A stretch of DNA of 10,582 bases from DSNY01 sp016861185 (GTDB taxonomy: Bacteria > Pseudomonadota > Gammaproteobacteria > Burkholderiales > Burkholderiaceae_F): assembly GCA_030263275.1 (NCBI GenBank), contig SZOR01000128.1, positions 1 to 10,582 of the forward strand, given 5' to 3'. Under the pieces are notes generated by a model. The model saw only the letters and a program-made list of their open reading frames with translations, ran no database searches and was not told the DNA's origin. This document shows, one piece after another, positions 7,430 through 10,582 of this stretch. Position numbers and translations under genes: made by a program. Each line of letters starts with the position of its first letter. Positions within the stretch are counted from its first letter, which is position 1.

Positions 7430-8281
7430 TCAGCCCGGGATGTAGATGCCGGCGGCGCGGATGCCGCGCACCAGCGCGCGCGTCGATTCCTCGAGCTTGC
7501 CGATCGCGCCTTCGTGATCGCCGCGCGCGGCGAGCCGCTCGGCCTCGGCGCGCAGCTTCGCGGCCGCGTCGACCGCGGCGGCGATCGCGCCCTGCGATTC
7601 GGCGCCGGGACGATCGGCGAGCAGCACGCGCACCAGCATGCGGTGCGTGTCGTTGCGGTCCAGCTCGTAGTCGTATTCCTCGCGCTTGGACGCGAAATGC
7701 AGCGTGCGCACGAGCGTGTCGCCGCGCCGCATCGATTCGATCGACACCTTGGCGGTCAGGTACGCGCGGTCCAGCAGCGGGCGCGCCTCGTCGAGCCGGT
7801 TGGCCTGTGCCAACCGCTGCGCCTGCGCCAGTTGCGCTTCGATGCTGCGGGTCGCCTCCTGCGCGTCGCGTCCGCCGCTCTTTTCCTGGACGATGCGGCT
7901 CTGCGCGGCGAGCAGCGCCTTGACGCTGTCCAGCCGCGCTTCGAAGTCGCGGCGGCGTTTCTCTTCGGTGACCTGCTCGGGATTGGCCAGACGCGCGCCG
8001 CTCACCATCGTGCGCGCCGCTTCGTCGAGCAGTTGCGAGGCGCCGGCGAGATCGCCGCCGGCGAAGGCCGCCGCCGCGCGCCGGTGCAGCGAGCGCGCCT
8101 GGCTGCGCTTCTCCAGCGCCTGCGGATCTGCGCTCGCGTCGATCTGGCGCGCCGCCGAACTCGTCTCGATCAGCGTACCGACCGATTGCAGCCGGCGCTC
8201 GACCTGCGCGCGATCCTGCGCCCATGCCGCGCCGGCCCAAGTCAGCGCGGCGCACGTCAGCCAAGCCAAAGCCGTTCTCAT
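7430..8281 (-). CDS. Exported helical-repeat protein of unknown family (paralogue 2)
   Basis: The product is 283 aa with a signal peptide over residues 1-22 (core ALAWLTCAALTWAGAA, cleavage after AWA). The family is not recognised. It aligns with the preceding gene product from the start of the mature protein (VERRLQSVGTLI..SSAARQIDAS against VEQKLELVRQLV..SPAARRIAAS) to the C-terminus (RGIRAAGIYIPG against RALTTAGLVMPTQ). Three repeated helical hairpins are visible near 73-98 (AGGDLAGASQLLDEAARTM), 158-183 (ANRLDEARPLLDRAYLT) and 252-277 (RGDHEGAIGKLEESTRAL). The shared central piece is TLVRTLHF...EYDYELDR...HRMLV (about 189-216). The mature protein has no Cys and no heme motif. The start follows the upstream stop by 7 nt, and a GAGGA ribosome binding site overlaps that stop. 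Tandem duplication followed by divergence is the simplest origin. A structural role beside the cytochromes is likely but unproven. Confidence 0.85.
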   Translation of the reverse strand: MRTALAWLTCAALTWAGAAWAQDRAQVERRLQSVGTLIETSSAARQIDASADPQALEKRSQARSLHRRAAAAFAGGDLAGASQLLDEAARTMVSGARLANPEQVTEEKRRRDFEARLDSVKALLAAQSRIVQEKSGGRDAQEATRSIEAQLAQAQRLAQANRLDEARPLLDRAYLTAKVSIESMRRGDTLVRTLHFASKREEYDYELDRNDTHRMLVRVLLADRPGAESQGAIAAAVDAAAKLRAEAERLAARGDHEGAIGKLEESTRALVRGIRAAGIYIPG

Positions 8282-8285
8282 CGCG

Positions 8286-8290
8286 TCCTC
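8286..8290 (-). promoter_or_regulatory. Shine-Dalgarno overlapping the upstream stop codon
   Basis: On the minus strand the bases read TGAGGACGCGATG. GAGGA overlaps the TGA stop of the first helical-repeat gene and precedes the ATG at 8281 by 4 nt. It supports that start and translational coupling between the two paralogues. Confidence 0.65.
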
Positions 8291-9158
8291 ACTGCGTCGG
8301 CATCACGAGGCCCGCCGTCGTCAGCGCGCGCTGCAGCAGCGCGGTCGCCTCGCGAACGGTTTCGAGCGCGTCCTCGTGGCGGCGCTCGCCCGCGAGCGCG
8401 ACGGCGCGCGTCCGCAGCGACCGGCTGCGCTCGACGAGCTGGCGGATCGCCGCGCGCGCCTCTTCGCCCGGCTTCAGTTCGTCGATCGCGACCGGCACAA
8501 GGTCGTGCAGGCTCCGATGGCGCTCCAGCTCGTAGTCGAACTCGAGCGCCGGCGTCTCGAAATGCGCGCGGTAGACGAGCGTGCGGTCGCCGATCGTCCG
8601 GTTCAGTCCGACCAGCAGGTGGCGCTCGGCCTGCAGCAGCGCGCGATTGGCCTCGGCGATGCGCTCCGCCGCCGCCAGCGTTTTCGCCTGTTCGATCAAC
8701 TCGAGCGCCGCGGCGAGATCCGGCGCATCGGCTGCGCCGGCATGCGCGAGATGCGTGCGGAAGGTCGGCACCATGCGCTCGGCGCTCTGCAGTAACTGCT
8801 GGTAGCGCACGCGTTCGGCGATCGCCCGGTTCATGTCGTCGGGAACGAGCTGGCGCGCGCGGCCGAAGGACCACAGCGCTTCGTCGGCCGCGGCGCCGGC
8901 AGCGGCGATGTCGCCCGCGCGCAGCGCCTCGCCGGCGCGCTCGAAACGGCGGCGCCCTTCGTCGACGTGCCGCTGCGCGGCCGCGTTGCCGCTCGCGGCG
9001 ATGCGCCGAGCCGCCGGCGAATCCGACACGAGCTGGCGCACCAGCTCGAGCTTCTGTTCGACCGTGCGCCGCGCCGTCGCGTCCTGCGCCGAGGCCGCCG
9101 CCACGAACAGCGCCGCCGACAGCGGGACGAGCCAGCGCGCCGCGTCCGCGCCGCTCAT
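8289..9158 (-). CDS. Exported helical-repeat protein of unknown family (paralogue 1)
   Basis: The product is 289 aa. I do not recognise the family. Residues 1-25 form a Sec-type signal peptide (hydrophobic core WLVPLSAALFVAAA, cleavage after ASA), so the protein is probably periplasmic or surface-associated. The rest is Ala/Arg/Glu-rich and almost certainly alpha-helical, with no cysteine and hence no heme. Three similar TPR-like segments recur near residues 80-105 (RAGDIAAAGAAADEAL), 163-188 (RIAEANRALLQAERHLL) and 253-280 (RHEDALETVREATALL). Between the second and third lies a distinct piece, TLVYRAHF...EFDYELER...HDLV (about 193-221). The next gene (7430-8281) is a clear paralogue along its whole length. 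Placed between two triheme cytochromes, it may be a scaffold or docking protein; that role is inference. The start is set by a strong ribosome binding site and an ATGA overlap. Confidence 0.85.
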   Translation of the reverse strand: MSGADAARWLVPLSAALFVAAASAQDATARRTVEQKLELVRQLVSDSPAARRIAASGNAAAQRHVDEGRRRFERAGEALRAGDIAAAGAAADEALWSFGRARQLVPDDMNRAIAERVRYQQLLQSAERMVPTFRTHLAHAGAADAPDLAAALELIEQAKTLAAAERIAEANRALLQAERHLLVGLNRTIGDRTLVYRAHFETPALEFDYELERHRSLHDLVPVAIDELKPGEEARAAIRQLVERSRSLRTRAVALAGERRHEDALETVREATALLQRALTTAGLVMPTQ

Positions 9159-9745
9159 CGTTGACCTCCGGCCGCGGCGGTCTGCGCGCCGCTCTTCTTG
9201 CGCTGGTGGCACGATCGGCATTCCGACACGGGGAACGCGACCCTGCCGTGGCACACGCCGCACTTCTGGCCGAGCAGGATCGCGGCCATGCTGATCTGGT
9301 TGGCACCCTTTTGCGGCACGAAGATCGCGGGGTGGCAGTTCGCGCAGTCGAGCCATTCGGTGTGCTGCTTGTGCGGGAAGAGCACGTCCGGCATCGACCC
9401 CTTGACCTCGCGCACGATGTTCAGGTCCATCACGGTCATTTCCGCTTTCGGGTCGACGCGATCGGCGCGCGGTGCGATGCGCTTTTCCTGCAGCGCCTTG
9501 ACCCAGTCGACCTGATTGCCCGACGCGCTGCGCGGCAAAGCCGCGTAGGCGTCGAGCGGTGCCTGCAATCGCAGCGTGCCGTCGTTGGTGGGATCGTGGA
9601 TGCCGTCCTGCGCCGGCGGCAGATTGACCGGCTTATCCAACAGCACCGAAGCCGGGACGTCGCGGTATAGATCGTCGACACGGGACACGCCAATGCGGGC
9701 GAGCATTGCCGTGCGATCACCATCACTTAACGGCAAATAACGCAT
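9155..9745 (-). CDS. Chimeric frame: GcvPA N-terminus joined to a triheme c7-type cytochrome
   Basis: This is a 196-aa open frame made of two unrelated parts. Residues 1-46 (MRYLPLSDGDRTAMLARIGV through VDDLYRDVP to NLPPAQ) match the N-terminus of glycine decarboxylase subunit 1 (GcvPA), at the expected place after gcvH. From residue 47 (DGIHDP) it is a c-type cytochrome with three heme sites: CANCH (134-138), CGVCH (162-166) and CRSCH (176-180). FPHKQH just before the first site may supply distal histidine ligands. The cytochrome part is a close paralogue of the complete gene at 6883-7416, sharing DGIHDP, VNWVKAL/VDWVKAL, LFPH, WLDC-NCH, GAN-SM, CGVCHG and VAFP. That paralogue has a signal peptide where this one has GcvPA, so as written the cytochrome would stay in the cytosol and should not receive heme. 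The TGA stop overlaps the next ATG by 4 nt. A join of two sequences, physical or in silico, is much more likely than a functional fusion. Confidence 0.9.
   Translation of the reverse strand: MRYLPLSDGDRTAMLARIGVSRVDDLYRDVPASVLLDKPVNLPPAQDGIHDPTNDGTLRLQAPLDAYAALPRSASGNQVDWVKALQEKRIAPRADRVDPKAEMTVMDLNIVREVKGSMPDVLFPHKQHTEWLDCANCHPAIFVPQKGANQISMAAILLGQKCGVCHGRVAFPVSECRSCHQRKKSGAQTAAAGGQR
9164..9169 (-). promoter_or_regulatory. Strong Shine-Dalgarno for the helical-repeat gene at 8289-9158
   Basis: On the minus strand GGAGGT sits 5 nt before the ATG at 9158, inside the last codons of the upstream cytochrome frame. Together with the ATGA stop/start overlap it fixes the start of the 289-aa protein. 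In-frame codons further upstream read into the end of the cytochrome gene and give no signal peptide. Confidence 0.8.
9608..9745 (-). pseudogene. gcvPA: 5' fragment of gcvPA (glycine decarboxylase subunit 1)
   Basis: About 46 codons of gcvPA remain, whereas a full GcvPA is roughly 450 aa. The pyridoxal-phosphate enzyme pair GcvPA/GcvPB decarboxylates glycine and loads the aminomethyl group onto GcvH. The fragment has the right start context (coupled to the gcvH stop) and the typical opening of Met, a short hydrophobic stretch, DxDRxAMLxxIGV and DDLxxDVP. The remaining ~90% of GcvPA and all of GcvPB are absent from the window. If the contig were a true genome, the glycine cleavage operon would be inactivated here. 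The assignment rests on recall of the family N-terminus and on gene context. Confidence 0.85.
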
Positions 9746-10125
9746 CAGGCATGTTCCTTGACGAAAGCGTCATAAGCGGCGCGATCCATCAATCCGCCGA
9801 GTTCGCCGGCATTGGCGAGCTCAAGCTTGAAAAACCAGCCGTCGCTTTCCGGCGCTTCGTTGATCAACGAAAAACTATCCGCAAGCGCCGCATTTGCTTG
9901 CGTGACCTTGCCGCTGACCGGCGCATAAACCTCGCTCGCCGCCTTGACCGATTCCACCACCGCCGCCGCTTCGCCTGCTTTCAAGTCGCGGCCCGCTTCC
10001 GGCAGTTCGACGAACACCACATCGCCCAACTGACTTTGCGCAAAATCGGTGATGCCGATGGTGGCGATGTTGCCTTCCACGCGCACCCACTCATGTTCCT
10101 TGGTGTAATAGATTTTCTCGCTCAT
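9745..10125 (-). CDS. gcvH: Glycine cleavage system H protein (lipoyl carrier)
   Basis: This is a complete GcvH of 126 aa, the usual length for the family. It carries the aminomethyl group between the P and T proteins on a lipoyl-lysine in the cytosol. It starts with MSEKIYYTKEHEWV and has the typical GITDFAQSQLGDVVFVELPE core. The lipoylation site lies in ESVKAAS, with Lys61 as the expected lipoyl lysine, and it ends in the usual AYDAFVKEH region. A GGAG-like ribosome binding site lies about 10 nt upstream of the ATG. The TGA stop overlaps the ATG of the next frame by one base (TGATG), so translation of the gcvPA-type start that follows should be coupled. Nothing in the gene itself is abnormal; the disruption begins about 135 nt further downstream. 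Confidence 0.97.
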   Translation of the reverse strand: MSEKIYYTKEHEWVRVEGNIATIGITDFAQSQLGDVVFVELPEAGRDLKAGEAAAVVESVKAASEVYAPVSGKVTQANAALADSFSLINEAPESDGWFFKLELANAGELGGLMDRAAYDAFVKEHA

Positions 10126-10150
10126 GATGTATGAACTCCGCTTCCTATAG

Positions 10151-10582
10151 TTATTTGACGTAGCGATGGGGCGTGAACGGTAGGGCGGCGATTCTGCCCG
10201 CCACCGCCTTGCCCCGCAGCATCAACTGCACCGGCGTGCCAACGGCGGCGAACGCCGGCGACACATACCCCATGGCGATGGGGCCATTCACCGTCGGCCC
10301 GAAGCCGCCGCTGGTCACCACGCCGATCCTGTCGCCCTGCTCATTCAAAATTTCCGCGCCCTCACGTACTGGAGCGCGGCCTTCCGGCAGAATGCCGACC
10401 CGCCGACGCGCCGGCCCTTCGGCAAGTTCTTTCAATATCCGCCCTGCCCCGGGAAAATCACCGGCCTGCCGCCGCCGCTTGGCTATCACCCAGGCAAGTC
10501 CCGCCTCGATGGGAGACGTGCCGGCATCGATATCGTGACCATAGAGGCAAAGCCCGGCTTCGAGCCGCAGCGAATCGCGGGC
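10151..10582 (-). CDS. gcvT: Aminomethyltransferase (glycine cleavage T protein), C-terminal part
   Basis: This is the 3' end of gcvT, running off the right edge of the window, with 143 residues visible before the TAA stop. GcvT transfers the methylene group from the aminomethyl-lipoyl arm of GcvH to tetrahydrofolate and releases ammonia; it is cytosolic. The visible part opens with ARDSLRLEAGLCLYGHDID, a characteristic GcvT stretch, followed by SPIEAGLAWVIAKRRR. The C-terminal barrel comes next (residues such as GVVTSGGFGPTVNGPIAMGYV) and the protein ends FTPHRYVK. An internal GTG at 10489 is not the start, because the family sequence continues upstream without a stop. gcvH follows 25 nt downstream, as expected for a gcvT-gcvH-gcvP operon. 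Codon use and GC content are milder than in the cytochrome genes to the left. The identification is near certain. Confidence 0.95.
   Translation of the reverse strand, partial: ARDSLRLEAGLCLYGHDIDAGTSPIEAGLAWVIAKRRRQAGDFPGAGRILKELAEGPARRRVGILPEGRAPVREGAEILNEQGDRIGVVTSGGFGPTVNGPIAMGYVSPAFAAVGTPVQLMLRGKAVAGRIAALPFTPHRYVK

Noticed and set aside
6578..9670. A 1030-codon open frame on the plus strand, opposite five cytochrome-operon genes
   Set aside because: The translation is low-complexity Arg/Ala/Pro-rich without domains. The minus strand carries signal peptides, CXXCH motifs and clean gene junctions. Long antisense frames are expected in DNA of this GC content.
9155..9745. A new bifunctional glycine decarboxylase-cytochrome enzyme
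   Set aside because: Only ~46 residues of GcvPA are present, without its catalytic part, and the cytochrome part has no export signal. A join artefact or scar explains it better.
10126..10150. Possible promoter or riboswitch between gcvT and gcvH
   Set aside because: Only 25 nt long and just enough for a ribosome binding site. No room for a riboswitch, and the operon is evidently continuous from gcvT.
1..10582. tRNA, rRNA, CRISPR, insertion sequence, terminal inverted repeats or integrase near the chimeric joins
   Set aside because: None was seen on reading. No transposase or integrase frame and no obvious direct repeats flank 290 or 9610, which weakens a mobile-element explanation of the joins.

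Overview
The window is GC-rich, and every gene I can support lies on the minus strand, so it reads from high to low coordinates. It looks like a proteobacterial contig, with high-GC betaproteobacterial-style multiheme genes as my best guess. The sequence alone does not fix a taxon, and the window may not come from a single genome.

There are three blocks. (1) 10582-9608 holds the end of gcvT, a complete gcvH and only the first ~46 codons of gcvPA, i.e. a glycine cleavage operon cut short. Base composition here is milder (about 56% GC in a sample inside gcvH). (2) About 9625-290 is a tight c-type cytochrome operon. In transcription order it holds a triheme c7-type cytochrome (N-terminus replaced), two adjacent paralogous periplasmic helical-repeat proteins of unrecognised family, a second triheme c7-type cytochrome, a third smaller triheme cytochrome, two NHL beta-propeller lipoproteins, an 11-heme doubled-CXXCH cytochrome of 859 aa, a ResB-like protein and a CcsA-like protein. 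Most neighbours overlap by 4 nt (ATGA) or are separated by a few bases, which implies translational coupling. (3) From about 290 to the left edge, the CcsA-like reading frame turns, without a stop, into the C-terminal part of an ADP-ribosylglycohydrolase.

The biological picture of block 2 is an envelope electron-transfer module with 20 visible heme sites (3+3+3+11). It carries its own System II cytochrome maturation pair (ResB/CcsA), two propeller lipoproteins that may act as scaffolds, and two helical-repeat proteins that may be structural or docking partners. Gene order is mirror-like: triheme, helical, helical', triheme'. I do not recognise this combination as a named system, and extracellular or trans-envelope electron transfer is an inference.

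The most striking observation is that both ends of the cytochrome block are in-frame chimeras. On the right, GcvPA runs into the mature part of a triheme cytochrome, which thereby loses its signal peptide. On the left, CcsA runs into an ADP-ribosylglycohydrolase just before the expected CcsA heme-handling motif. Both joins fall in short stretches that fit both parent families. The likeliest explanation is a chimeric (metagenomic) assembly joined at short shared words. Real recombination is possible but would have broken four genes. The fused proteins should not be read as new multidomain enzymes without read-level support.

No tRNA, rRNA, CRISPR array, insertion sequence or convincing promoter/terminator was seen. 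There is no gene-free stretch longer than about 30 bases.
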